Below, piece by piece: positions 14,901 to 26,266 of a stretch of 64,000 nucleotides of DNA. The translations under genes and the position numbers were made by a program. The DNA is from Dipetalonema caudispina. Taxonomy: Eukaryota; Nematoda; Chromadorea; Rhabditida; Onchocercidae. Position 1 is the stretch's first letter, and each line of letters opens with the position of its first letter. The notes under the pieces were generated by a model. The model had not been told where the DNA came from and searched no databases. It saw only the letters and a list, made by a program, of their open reading frames with translations. The stretch spans positions 1 to 64,000 of the forward strand of contig JABVXV010000073.1 of assembly GCA_013365325.1 (NCBI GenBank). The letters run 5' to 3'.

Positions 14901-15668
14901 TAAAAAGATTGCTGAGACAAATTAATCCTGAATGTGCAACAATAAGAAGAAGTGATTTGTAGATCAGTCTTCCTGTTACGGACGATACATAAATTCTTCT
15001 CTATTCTTTCTAGCTCATTATATTCCATCAGCTGTCCACCATTTCCACTTACATTTGTCCTTTAGATTGGTTTTTTTAACAGTAATATATACAGATAACC
15101 ACTCGATCATCCACTTTTCCATTGCAAGCATGGAATTGGAAATTGAAATTAGCTAGTCAACTGGTGCCAAATTCGTACGAAGAATTACGAATGTTTTTGG
15201 TCTCAGACGATATCGATCAGCCACGCTCTATTGAATACCTCATACAGATTGTCGATGAACGAAAAGTGATCCGATCATTCTCATCCAAGAAGAATTTCAC
15301 TAAAACAAGGTTTGTTGAAGATATTTAGCATCATTAAAGCCAATCAATTCACTTTAATTCCCTTTTGAAGAAGAACTTGGCTTTTTAATATATTGTGCAT
15401 TTCAAAGATTCAACTGAATTGTTTCAAAAACAAAAAGTGGAAACTTAGGCTAAACTATTCCCATCAAATTTTTTTGCATTTCTGAGAGAGAGAGAGTGAG
15501 AGAGACTACTTGTTCATTGCACTTATTTTGCATGTAATTCATTTCAGATACAGTGCTGATATTGAAATTGAGAAGAAGATAGATCTTGGTGAACTTTATA
15601 CCGATAACTCTCCTTTGCTTGTGAACGGTGAACTTCATTTGCAGATAACTTTGAGACCTATTGATTGA
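5958..15668 (+). CDS. BTB-BACK domain protein, BTBD17-like
   Basis: Eleven exons join in phase to 450 residues: 5958-6024, 11868-11970, 12218-12302, 12578-12727, 13418-13516, 13582-13723, 13887-13998, 14330-14470, 14748-14865, 15095-15309, 15548-15668. All introns are GT-AG. Residues about 41-135 form a BTB/POZ domain (LSDVALLVGDE, YPAHRIILTKSSEVFDQML, FLRFLYC). About 150-255 is a BACK domain (PNEFRLWEAVQRWL). The C-terminal half has the BTBD17 hallmarks FILRNYTDIRW near 305 and a final ELHLQITLRP strand, so it matches human BTBD17 over the full length rather than only in the BTB. BTB-BACK proteins usually dimerise and many serve as cullin-3 adaptors; this subfamily's role is poorly known. 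There is no signal peptide. The first intron is 5.8 kb and the first exon encodes only an acidic 22-residue leader, so an internal start at M24 is possible. The gene ends 0.5 kb from the convergent gene. Confidence 0.9.
6484..6800. repeat. Diverged tandem repeat in intron 1
   Basis: Three to four imperfect copies of a unit of about 105-150 bases lie head to tail. Landmarks recur in order: an AAGCTTAAGGATGAA block (near 6515, 6614 and, weaker, 6765), an ATAATTAGG block shortly after, then TTTAGTTAACAT (near 6554 and 6695), then an ACAAAAGG-type block. Just upstream (6361-6435) is a shorter AAGTAGGTAAGC-rich simple repeat. The repeat lies entirely in the large first intron of the BTB-BACK gene. 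Confidence 0.6.
6945..7060. other. Intronic segment related to 8680-8795
   Basis: This block and the one at about 8680-8795 are less A+T-rich than their surroundings. Read on plus, both give an Ile-Arg then Pro-x-x-Pro-x-Pro-x-Asp-Pro then Ile-Ile pattern (IGPNPADPF here, LAPEPTDPP there). They look like two diverged copies of one element. Whether it was ever coding, and on which strand, cannot be told. Confidence 0.3.
8932..8964. repeat. Perfect 13-bp stem hairpin
   Basis: TTGAGTTGTAATT at 8932-8944 is the exact reverse complement of 8952-8964, separated by a 7-base loop. It lies in the first intron of the BTB-BACK gene. It could be a remnant of a terminal inverted repeat element or a short RNA hairpin; nothing in the sequence decides between these. 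Confidence 0.5.
9852..10091 (-). other. Coding-like antisense frame in intron 1
   Basis: On the minus strand an open frame reads without stop for 79 codons and its C-terminal 50 residues (FENDPKSFTFSWHNF, then charged residues to a stop) look more protein-like than the surroundings. There is no ATG at its upstream end (the frame opens at TTG), no recognised family, and it is antisense to the intron of the BTB-BACK gene. It could be one exon of a nested gene, a relic, or chance. Confidence 0.2.
11127..11151. repeat. (GA)n microsatellite
   Basis: A run of GA dinucleotides in the first intron of the BTB-BACK gene. Shorter GA tracts recur in later introns (around 14560 and 15484) and in the Rabin8 gene (around 28970). 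Confidence 0.85.
13280..13315. repeat. 17-bp direct repeat
   Basis: ATTGATCTTTGTCACCT occurs twice, at 13280-13296 and 13299-13315, in the intron between exons 4 and 5 of the BTB-BACK gene. It looks like a recent small duplication. Confidence 0.8.
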
Positions 15669-16191
15669 TTTTCCTCAAGTTATATTACAAGAAAAGAATA
15701 ATTCTTTTGTGAAACTTATCCTGAATTTTAGGAAGAATGTTATAGATTTTTATTGGTGTTTTTTTCTTTCTTTTGTTAATTCTTATGCTTTTGTGATGAA
15801 TTTTAGCAATAATTTGTCCGCTGTTGGTTTTGGTTTTCGGTTGTTGAATAACAATATTTTATTGGTTAAAATCAATAACTAATATCCGGGATCCGGAAAT
15901 GCAGATATCAGTGCAAGTATCAAGTCCCTTATCCGTGGACAAATTGAAAAAAACCTCAATTTGTTAACTTTAATAAACTTTATTCAGAAATCCAACAATA
16001 GTAGTGTGATGTTCATCTGATGAAGAGCAATATGGTTTAAGATTCCACACTGCACTAGCTGATAACACATATCAAAATACTGGAATGATTAGATTTCCGG
16101 TTAAAATTTTATACGTTTTGAAGGGAATAAAATATTTCTGATATGAGACAATGCAAACAGAACGAAAACAAAATACATAAATAAAGGAAAT

Positions 16192-18543
16192 TTATAACTG
16201 ACGTCGAACTCGATGAATTTTGACTGATAACCGTCCAGCTGGATCATTTATTCCAGATAAAATGCAGCCGATTTGATGAAATGAACTTTTCTGTTGCGAA
16301 TTTCCTGCATAATTCCCTTCATAGAGCCATGCACTTCTGTAATTTCCGTTTCAAAGATTGTCTGAATTTAATGAAGTTGTAATCTAATAATTTTCTCTGA
16401 TAAGATGCTCATTTTTGCTCTGAAATATCATTCTACACAAGTAGTTTCAAATTTGACTGATTCCTAATGTGCAAATGAAAGTTTTAAGGATTGTCAAATC
16501 CTAATTCTAGCTTCTTCCTTCTACCTTTTCTCGCCTGCAAATTTCCATACGAGAAGGGCATTTCGATCTATCGGGAATATTCGGTCATTTTGATTTATGG
16601 TAAATATTTTTGCTGTTCCCTGAGATATCCTTTGAGCATCGAGAGTAAAATTTGGGTAATCCACCTTTAACTGATAAACAGCTTGCTGTTTATCCTTCTC
16701 GGGAATCGCACAGAATGCATAAGCACCACTTGGATCCATCTGTGAATCATTTATAAAAAAACGAAGGATCACACTTGCTACTCATTTTAGCATAATTTTC
16801 GAGAATTCAATTTCAGAAATTTAAAGCTGAAATCGGCAAATTTTATATCAAACTGATTTTTACAATAAATTACCATAGTTCATTAATATCTTATCCTAAA
16901 AGTTAATTATTTCATTAAAAAAAACAGAAAATTTGCATTATATTTCCTTTTTGGAAAAAGTATAAGTTATATGAATAAATTTCCTTACAATTAATTGCGA
17001 AAATTTCATGTGAATCTCTTCGGAACGAATTTTCGTAATGCGTATACCGCTATCGATATTTTTTATTTGTAATACATCGTGTCCCTAAATTAGTTAATTA
17101 CATTCGGAAGATTAAAAATCACTCTTATTTTAACATTTTATTTAAATATCTGATATAATACTCATCATAATTACTTATTTCGCCGTCGTTTAATCGTTAG
17201 GAATAATTCATACATTCAATAAATCTTACCGTACCCGATGATTCATTGTTATTTTGATGAACAAAATGTAATAAACCTCGACCCATATCTATAGCTGTCA
17301 AAAAGATATGGGTGTATCCGGATGCAAGATCACTAACTTGATCACGATAGAAATAGCGAAAATGAGTTGGTTGATTCCGCACCGATTCTGCCAGGATGAT
17401 TGTTAATTCTGTTTGGTAGAAGAATGTTAATTAAACGACATTTGAAAAAATTTCTTGTTGAATTCTCTTCACGTTTTTTAACAAACGCATATGCATAAAT
17501 AAATTTTAGTGCATAAAATGGATTTGTGTTATCTCGGTGATTTGAATTCATACTTTTCATTTACACTAGGCATTTTTTTGAGCGAATAAAAATGCATGTC
17601 ATTTTGAATTTTTACAAAATTTAATTATAAATGACTAATTTGAATCATTTAACTTACATCATGATCAATCGAAAGTATCTATTATAAATGTATTATGTCG
17701 TTGATTCAATGAAGCAAAAAGTTATTCGAATTTGAAACTTAATGTAAAAAAAAAAGAGTAAAAAATGTTCTCAAGCTTTAAATTCAGAAATATTTAGAAA
17801 AACAGTCAGTTGGTCAAATTTCTATGGATCTTACGGTTTATTGTCTTGTCAAAATTGACGATAATAGTAACATTCAGATTCAAACCAATCAAAACTGGAT
17901 GCATATTATCAAATGAACATTGAATGCCTTGGGTTTGAATTGCTTCTATCACTGCTGGCTCATACATCAACACTTTACTTCAAAACAGTTAGCGGAAATT
18001 ATAAGGAAATAAGATAGTGATAATATATGATAGCAATAAAAAGAGAGAGAAAGTACTTCAATTAATATATCAGGAAGGTATGAATGAACAAATAGAGATA
18101 TCAGCAAACTATTTCTAACTACCTTTGCTTATAGTGATACAAATCATACAAATTTTGCACAACAGCAACCATATCCTCAGCTTTAAAATCAGGTCTAATT
18201 TTCACCATTGTCGAAATGCATGAATCTGCATAACCCACTCCCAAGTAATATTCATAATCTTTATGATTCAAATATTCCAACAACAATGATATATCGCATC
18301 GTGGAGGTGTTCCCTGAATAAAACAAATAGAACGTTTGCATTATTTCAATACCATAATTATAAAAGAAAAAAAATGATTAAAATTTTAAATTAGCTATGA
18401 GAAAGGTTACCTCATTATTAGAATTAAAATAAATAGCTCGCTGTAATTTGAACAGTAAAAATATCAGAAATGATTTAAAAAACCTCAAGCAAGCATAAAA
18501 TGATAAACCAAAACATTTGATATACAACATAACCGTTAGCCAT
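16192..18543 (-). CDS. Predicted secreted protein, family not recognised
   Basis: Eight exons (in transcription order 18543-18484, 18440-18411, 18313-18123, 17977-17835, 17387-17230, 17084-16989, 16739-16525, 16336-16192) join in phase to 345 residues. Exon 1 encodes a signal peptide (YQMFWFIILCLLE). The mature part begins RAIYFNSNNEG, then LLLEYLNHKDYEYYLGVGY, several aromatic-rich strand-like stretches (THFRYFYRD, GLLHFVHQNN, NALLVWKF) and ends in a basic KIHRVRRQL tail. The alternation of strands suggests a beta-rich fold, but I cannot name the family. The last exon's acceptor was chosen at 16337-16338 because the more 3'UTR-like upstream acceptor leads at once to a stop. A single 10-codon exon 2 and the weak first donor (GAG then GTTTTT) are the least certain parts. 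The gene converges on the BTB-BACK gene 0.5 kb away. Confidence 0.7.
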
Positions 18544-19958
18544 TGTGACAAATTAACAAAATATGTAGAAAGGATTGCATTTCATTTATATGACAAGAAA
18601 ACTATGCAAAATCTGTTAGACCACATCTGATATCTTGCTTTAATTTGAGTAAAAGAATGTAAAATAACATTCTTCTTTTGTTTTTAATATGAGATCCTCA
18701 TTCCACCGTAAATGTCTAATCAATTAATTTCGGATAAAAAATTAACAATGATAATTTCCCCTACCTATAGAGATTTCTTCCATCATAACTTTCAAATCTC
18801 CGCTGCTTTCTTTCCTTCTTCAAACTTCCTCAAATTTGCCATCTCATAAATTGACCGGTATTGGTATCAAAGTTCACTTGTGTTCAAAGATTTAAGATAT
18901 ATCAGAAATGCTTTTTATCTCCATTTCCTTAATTCCTCTTCTTTCATTCATTTTCTCGAGAACAGCAATGTAAGACTTATTAATACAGGATATCGGAAAT
19001 GATATTGTATTATGCTCATTGCTGGATGGCTAATATGAAGGTGCTGTCATTACTGAGATCATTCAATGAAATAATCGTGAATTAACGAATTTGTGACATT
19101 ATGAGTTGTTGTCAACTTAATTGTATGTATCATAGTTCATAGCTGATATCATAAAAATCAGCCCGGAAACAGGGTTTTAACCTTATTATGACAGTGTTCT
19201 TATTTCTTCTCGTTAATAAGAAAAAAAGACAGCTTTTTCTTTCTCGATTCTTGGTTTTCTTTACCAAATCTTAGTGTTCATTTAGAAATGCCAAACGAAA
19301 TTTAGCGTCCGAAAAGCAATAATAGAACAAAAATGGAAAGTCGAAGACGATGGTCGCAATTAAATAATGATAACAGAAAAATGGTATTCTACATTTCCTA
19401 AAAATCTTTTATATTTTATCAGTGATTCCATCCTCCAAGTTATCTCAGAAAAAGTGTTCTTGCACAGCTGATTTTTTTGCACTTGTTGTTTTTGAATATT
19501 CCATTGTCCTTTAATTCAACAGTTTCAATGTTTACATCATTAGAACCAAGTTCAGGATAATAGGTATAATAATTTGACTCCTGGTCAGTATTTTTTTTGT
19601 CACTAATTCTTAACATTGTTGGGAAATTGATTTGCATTAAGTGGAGAAACAACTTGCAAAGAGTGTCTTACAACTTGTAATTATCAAATGAATCGTTCAG
19701 CACTAGTTAATTTGAAAGTTTAAATTCTAGCACTAATAAAGCACCGACTTTTTTAAGTTTTAAATTTAGGAGATACTTCGCCACAAAGTATCTTCTAAAA
19801 TTTTCGCTATTTTGATCCATAAATCCCTCCCGTCAGTCTCACTTTTAAAAGATTTATCTAATGCTACTAATTCGCGGGAAATATTTTGCATGCAATCAAA
19901 TTATTTAATTATCTCATAATGATTTGTTTGCTATTATTTCCTATGCACAAGATTTGAA
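18544..19958. other. Intergenic, no gene seen
   Basis: This holds the upstream region of the secreted-protein gene and the 3' flank of the nucleotide-sugar enzyme gene, both on minus. Open frames here (for example 19440-19652) have no splice context and no recognisable content. Confidence 0.5.
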
Positions 19959-22900
19959 TCACTTAAGATTATCTCTCATCTTCGTGAAACCCTTCCGTAG
20001 ACTTTCGAAACTGTTCGGGATCTCTGGACAAAGCTGTTCCAGTTTAGACGTATCCAAAGAGCAGTTTCCTTTTGTCGCACATAGTTCACGGTATTTGTCA
20101 TCTTTTGCATCTAGTATTTCGTAATGATGCAAGTCCGGACAAACAATCTAAAATCGTTTGTTAAGTGACAAAATTACCTGTAAATCCTTCTGTAAAGTTA
20201 CACATGATATTAGTCCAACCTCCTTATAAAGTTCCAATATCTGAGAAAAACTGATTGGTTGAGGATTGACTAAATTCAAATTGCCATCAACACGTCTTTC
20301 CATGAGATCAATAAGTGCTGGTATGCAGTCATCCAATATAGTTATTGATACTGGAATATCGAAGATTTGCCTTAAAAATACACAAACCAAATTTTTCGGA
20401 ACAAAATAAATAATTTTAATCTGATGAGTTGGATACTCTCAAAATATTTCGTGCGAAGCTTACTGCCACACATGTAAAAGGTAAGAAATAAAAATAAAAA
20501 ATAAAAACATTATACAAAACAAAATTTTACTTATATTCCAAAATTTTGGTCAACAGATTTCTCTCTTCGTCTAAGCAAAAATTCAGTGGTAACGTTATTC
20601 GAGCATTTAAACATTCCTTAATTCCACCCTGATGATGCCGTATCATACGATCAGTAACACCTTTCACAATTGAATATGAATTTCCGAAGAATGTTGGCAA
20701 ATCTAAAACTAATCGTCATACAGTAATTCTTGAAAATATTTTCAATCAGTGATTGCAAATTAAACCATATGAAAACACGTCAAAGATCTATTAAAGAGCC
20801 TATTCCTACTTCTCTCCTTAAAAAACATGATATCTGTCACTCACATTTTATTGCAGGCCATAATTAAAAACTAATTCAATTAATATACCATCATCAGTGA
20901 AGCCTTTGCCGCCTATCGGATGCTCCTGATCATATGCAAACAAATATCCAGTCCCGACGTACGTGAAATGAAGACCCAATGTTTGACATATCCCTGCTAA
21001 AGCCATCGCTGAATATAAATTATCCCGTATATTCTCGAAAGTCTGACCTAGTCCTCCTGAAAATTTCTGAGACTATACAATTTGAATGGTTTGAATTTTG
21101 AGAGATGGGTAAATTTAAAGGTTTTGGTATGGAGAAACAGATTAATTTCAATAAAACTACTATTCCATTGAATTTAATACAAATTCCTCAAGTTATCTGA
21201 ACCTTCCAGATATTCTACTGTTTTGAATTGACCACCATGAGTTCTTCCCGTGCAACAAAGTACATGTGTACAGCAGATGCTATTTAGCTCATCCAAAACC
21301 TAAAACGAATTGATTGCATTAAAATTCAAAGTAAATTCCATTTTTTCCTTGTTTCTTGCTGAAAAAACTAAGTTCCAGCCTGTTTCGTTATATCAAACAA
21401 TTCTCAGCACTACGCACTTCCTCATCGCTATTCCTTCCAATTCGACAATTGGCCAACGTAAAATGGATCTTTCGCTCAAGTAACTTCTTACAGCACTGCT
21501 GTCCAATCCAACCTTTACCACCGTAAATGACAACGACCATCTTCTGACTCTTTCTTGGAGGGCTTAATGCCGAAGCGACAACTCGACTTATACCTAAAAT
21601 TGTTATCTTTTCATTTGAAATGCAAACAATATAAGGATTGAGCAACTTAAGAATAACCTCACTTAGGGGAGAAGGAAAAATAACAACAGAAAATTCATGA
21701 CAATATGGGCGGACATTTCTCAATGAATGCCGTTTCAATGACAATGAATTTCCACTGAAATTACATACTTGGCAAGGTCCAGAAATGCATTTCAGAATAA
21801 CATGATCACTTTAATGTCAAGAAACAGAAGAGCTGCATTTGTACTGTCGGTAAATTTGGAGAACTCATGAGTTAAAAAAAAGGTAAAATTCTTGCGTCTT
21901 CTCGACAAAAAAATTAAGAGAAGGAAGATGCTTCATGGAAAATGCATCTCAAAAAATTACCTTCTTCAAATGTTACTTTTGGTGACCAACCAGTGTCCAG
22001 ATTAATTTTACTGTAATCGAGCAAATAGCGTAAATCATTATATGGCCGATCTAATATACCAACAAATTCCACGGGAGTTGAATTTCGTCCAAGTTGCCGA
22101 TCTACTTCCGCCTGTATAACGTGTGCAAGATCGATAACTAAAAGAAATAATGAAATAATAGCGAGGCAACATACCAGTATTACCGTGTTGCTCAATTAAA
22201 AACTATCAAAGGGATATAAAATACCATTCATTTCAAAATAAGTTCCAATGTTGTAAATTTCATGAATTTTTCCACTTTCAACAGCTTTTCGAATGCCTTC
22301 AGCAGCGTCGTCGACATATAGCCATGAACGTAACTGTGTGCCACTACCTTGCACGGTAAATTTTTCCATATTTTTGGCTAATTTAATGAAGCGAGGAACT
22401 ACCTAAAACTGCTTTCAATCATCAGTTTCCAATTATATAGATGATTTTATTCGATATTTCTACTGTAATTTATTCGATATTCTCGAAATTTTCTATTTAA
22501 GAAAAAAAAAAAAAAAATGTAATCTGGAGATTAATTCGTTTACTGCTAACTGTATGTTATTGTAGGAAACCTTGACATCCCATTGATTAGGTCCATAGAT
22601 ATTGTTGATACGCAACACAATGATTGGCATTGCAAACGACTCGCAGCAAATATGAACGTATGATTCGCAAGCTGCCTGAAAAAAAAACTGAAAGTTCCAA
22701 TTTGTATTGTTCCAGAAATTTTCCGTTAACACCTTGTTATCATCACCTTTGTAGCTGCATAAGGATTTCCGGGTAAAAGGAGTGCATCCTCTTCTTTCCC
22801 TTTTTCATCTGCTACCAGCTTAGAATCACCGTATACCTACAAAAAAATCATAAATATTATAGAAGAAATGACTGACAATAATGTCGGGTTGGAAGGATCT

Positions 22901-24477
22901 GGAAGGAAATGCACAAATTTCATTAAAACTTAAGAATTTCTCAAAAACTGAGGTAGAAACAGATCTGGTAGTATTTCATTGATTTGATACCAAAACACAA
23001 TTGTTGCAAAGTAATTTAATAATTTGTTTCAAATTTAATAGTTATAGTTGTTTAAATTTCATTTGACTTTTTAGGTGCAAGATCAACATATCTTATACCA
23101 TACAGGAAAGAAACAAAACCAGAAATTGAGAAAAATTGCAGGAAATGAACCTCGTCAGTACTAATATGTATGAATTTTTCGACTTTCCCATAAGATCGAA
23201 TACTCTCCATAAATCGGATAAATGCAATCACATTATTTTCGATGGATTCCACCGGATCGTCATAACATCGTGTTGAAGTGCAGTCCGCAGCAAAGTGTAC
23301 CACAGTATCAATCTATAGCAATAAATTTAGGTAATTAGTAGCTACTAGATCTACTCATACAGTTCTGTGTAAGGAATCCCTCGATTATTTGAAAACTCTG
23401 TGCATGGATTTAAATAGGAATACAAATAAGTCATCTTCTGCTTTGGCTCAGATATTTTCTCATCTTGTAAAGCAATGCTCTTTGGATACAGCATAATTCT
23501 GTCCAAGATGCGAGAATTTGTCTTACCACTCCGACTATTCTATTTAATACTTTGTCCTGACTGTTCAGATATCACTAAAATCTACTCGACATTTAAAAAA
23601 ATTTAAACATTCCTTTTAACCTGCACAAAAACTGATCCGGAATGAATCACCTTTCATCCTTTCTTAACCACATTAGATTCACACTAGTTGCTAAGTGGAC
23701 AAAATAAGATTGGCAAATGTATTCTAGCCGACAGCGATGGCCAGGAACGGAAATTTTTTGAGTAAAACTCCAATTGTTGTACCTATATTTAATTCCATAA
23801 ACATTTCTGATTTGTTGCTACACCAACTCTCTATCGATACAGGCTTCACTGGAATGCAGGATTCATAGAAGTACTTAATGAATCGAGAATCTAACCATGG
23901 GACAAGAAGCAATTAATATTTATTATCTATAAATTTTTGACTGAATTGAAAGGGATAGAAGAATGAGTTGTCATTTTACTGTCTTTATAATGCATGGAAT
24001 AGGAAGTTTGAAGCATGAATGCAGAATAACATGCATGCAGGATAAGTTACCAACATATTTTACCGATGATGGAACTGACATAAATAACGTGAAATGGAAG
24101 AAATTTCCATGCAGTCTTTTATCGGTGGGATTAAAAGTGAGAAATTATAATATTAAATGGTTTATGACAGTTCGTCATTCATTTTGTTGATGTGGTAAAT
24201 TTGATCTGTAAAATTGGAATTTAAATGGGATTGCCTTGTTTTCGTTCAAGATGCGCTCAATTAATGCAGAGTTACGTATATCGGCTGTGATAAGCTTATA
24301 TCGAGACGACTCGATTACTTCCTCATTCACATAGAAGGCATCCGAATTTAGGATCAGCTTGTCAATGTTGACAATATTAGTTTGTGGCCAAACTCGAAAG
24401 ATATAATTCACAAAATTGGAACCAATAAAACCGCAACCTCCAGTGACTAGTACGTTTCGAGGTGTATATATAGACAT
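19959..24477 (-). CDS. Bifunctional nucleotide-sugar 4,6-dehydratase / RmlD-like reductase
   Basis: Twelve exons (24477-24235, 23312-23151, 22836-22747, 22675-22571, 22402-22225, 22137-21961, 21593-21418, 21299-21203, 21056-20889, 20702-20531, 20370-20178, 20147-19959) give 649 residues in phase. Residues 1-320 are an RmlB-type short-chain dehydratase: TGGCGFIG at 12-19, STDE at 132-135, catalytic Y161-x3-K165, NNIYGPNQ near 190. Residues 330-649 are a second Rossmann domain like the epimerase/reductase half of plant RHM enzymes: GGKGWIG at 343-349, [10 protein letters not shown]475-x3-K479. Together they would convert dTDP- or UDP-glucose towards the rhamnose form; nematodes possess such a pathway (rml genes in Caenorhabditis elegans, of which this probably matches the dehydratase rml-2, from memory). 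Exon 1 ends at a GC donor. The start is the ATG nine bases after a splice acceptor, directly before the Rossmann motif. Confidence 0.9.
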
Positions 24478-24486
24478 CGGTAATTT

Positions 24487-24488
24487 CT
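24487..24488 (-). other. Candidate trans-splice acceptor
   Basis: On minus, CAATTGCAG ends here and is followed after nine bases by the ATG of the nucleotide-sugar enzyme. No upstream coding exon is needed, so the most economical reading is a spliced-leader acceptor. A cis-spliced non-coding 5' exon would look the same. Confidence 0.4.
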
Positions 24489-26266
24489 GCAATTGAGTGT
24501 TAAGATAGTTCCACAACGAAATCTTTGCTAGAAGGACCCGTAGCCGAGCATATTAGGACAATAAACCAAGTTTACTTGGAGTAATTTCTATGCTGAACAA
24601 ACAAATCAGAACTACTTAGTATACGTAATTGGAACAAGGCATTGATTGTTTAATAACGGCTAACTTTTAGGTAATTTCAAATAATCGATAGTACAATAAA
24701 AGAAAGGAACGATTCATAGCACCATTAAGATAATAGTGACATATACGATCAGTGCCCCGATGTAGATATAGTCGTTTCAGTGCTTGACAGATAACGTCTT
24801 CTAGCAGGTGAGATGATAAGGAAAGGGGTGAACTACGATTGTAATTGCTATGCAAACTACGCGATATTAAGAAAACATTACAATGATAAATTATTGTTGC
24901 TGTTACAAATACTTTTATGGAACAAACAACTGAATGAATGATTCAGTCAAAGATATCAAATCACCAAATGATTAAATGATTCAATTAAAGGCTTTTAAAT
25001 TAAATTACACAGGAAAAGTAAAACTTTCTGAACAGTACATAATGACATTTCGATTCCTGCTGTCTTTCTATGACTGCTCTATTTACACTACTATTATTGT
25101 AATTGCACCACAATAAATTCTAATTATTTTTACAGAAATATTTTCAGGACTCAAAGACAGATTAATTACAAAGTTTCAACGCACGGAATATCTCAATTTC
25201 CATCCGTCTGAGTAGTACATAAGTAGTAATAAAATGATAAAACAAAAAATGTATTATTTTAAGGCCTTTATTAGGTCCAGAAACCATTACCGCACAAATT
25301 AGTAAATGAAATGACCAAATATAGTATTATAAAGTGTGCTACTGCTAAATACTAATTCGATCGATTGTTTTCAGCATCGAAACTCAACGTGCAGTAATGA
25401 TAAATCTGTTGTATTTCTAAAAATAATATCAGGAAAAATAGTATAAATGACAACATAACTTCTTACATTTCCTGAAGAATTACTATGGAACATAGCTGTA
25501 TTATTTACATTTTGAAAATCTTATAGCAAACCCTAACCTTTTCAAGAATCCCGTGCATACATTTATAGTAAGTCTCTTGAAAGTGTAAAAGACCTCATAT
25601 GGGAGAAATTTACGGAAATTTGAGTCATCCAAGATATGGACAAGGCACCAATTACACGAAATGTGTTTTTCAACGGGCCGCATTGAACTGACAACAAAGA
25701 TTACCGAATGGGTAACCTATTTTTCCGTTGAATTAGAAGATGTCAACGGGATTAATTCTTGAAATCGTTCGCCTTCCATATTGGAGAATTCAGACAATAA
25801 TACGCAAGTGGAAGACATCAAATGGTGCAACAACAGATTACTTCGATAATTCTGTTACAAAATCGGTGAAACAAATGAATTAAAGAACTTAGAACGAAAT
25901 ATTACTGCATATTCTGAATATTTCATGAGAGAAGAATTTTATGAACATTTCAACATCACAGCATCAAAATTAAAAAATATTATGATTGTAATAAATAAAA
26001 AAGTAGTAGCCAAGTCATGTGACATGGAACAAATCTAAACATTCTAATTGCAAAATACATGTTAAGTTCCAATGTGTAAAAACCAAAACTGGTCCTAACT
26101 TTCTAGCTTCAGTTATTTGCTCTGATCTTTCTGGAGCTGAATTTCCAAAAATTTTTGCCGAGTTTTGAAATTACAACTGAGATTCTTTGTAAGGCTTCAA
26201 AATTAGGCAAGTAATTTGTAGTTAAGAAACAAAGTACTCTTAGGAATTTACTCATTCCCTTCGCAA
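24489..26266. other. Intergenic, no firm gene
   Basis: This lies between two minus-strand genes: 3' flank of the Rabin8 gene and upstream region of the nucleotide-sugar enzyme. Minus-strand frames at 24667-24855 and 25501-25683 are open but lack ATG-centred starts with splice context and match nothing I know. Part may be 3' UTR of the Rabin8 gene. Confidence 0.45.

Noticed and set aside
24520..24600. A possible tRNA, suggested by a GTAGCCGAGC stretch.
   Set aside because: No acceptor stem or T-arm can be folded on either strand.
24667..24855. A 62-codon minus frame upstream of the nucleotide-sugar enzyme, considered as an N-terminal exon.
   Set aside because: The enzyme already has a start directly before its Rossmann motif and a likely trans-splice acceptor. 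The frame lacks a donor that would join in phase.
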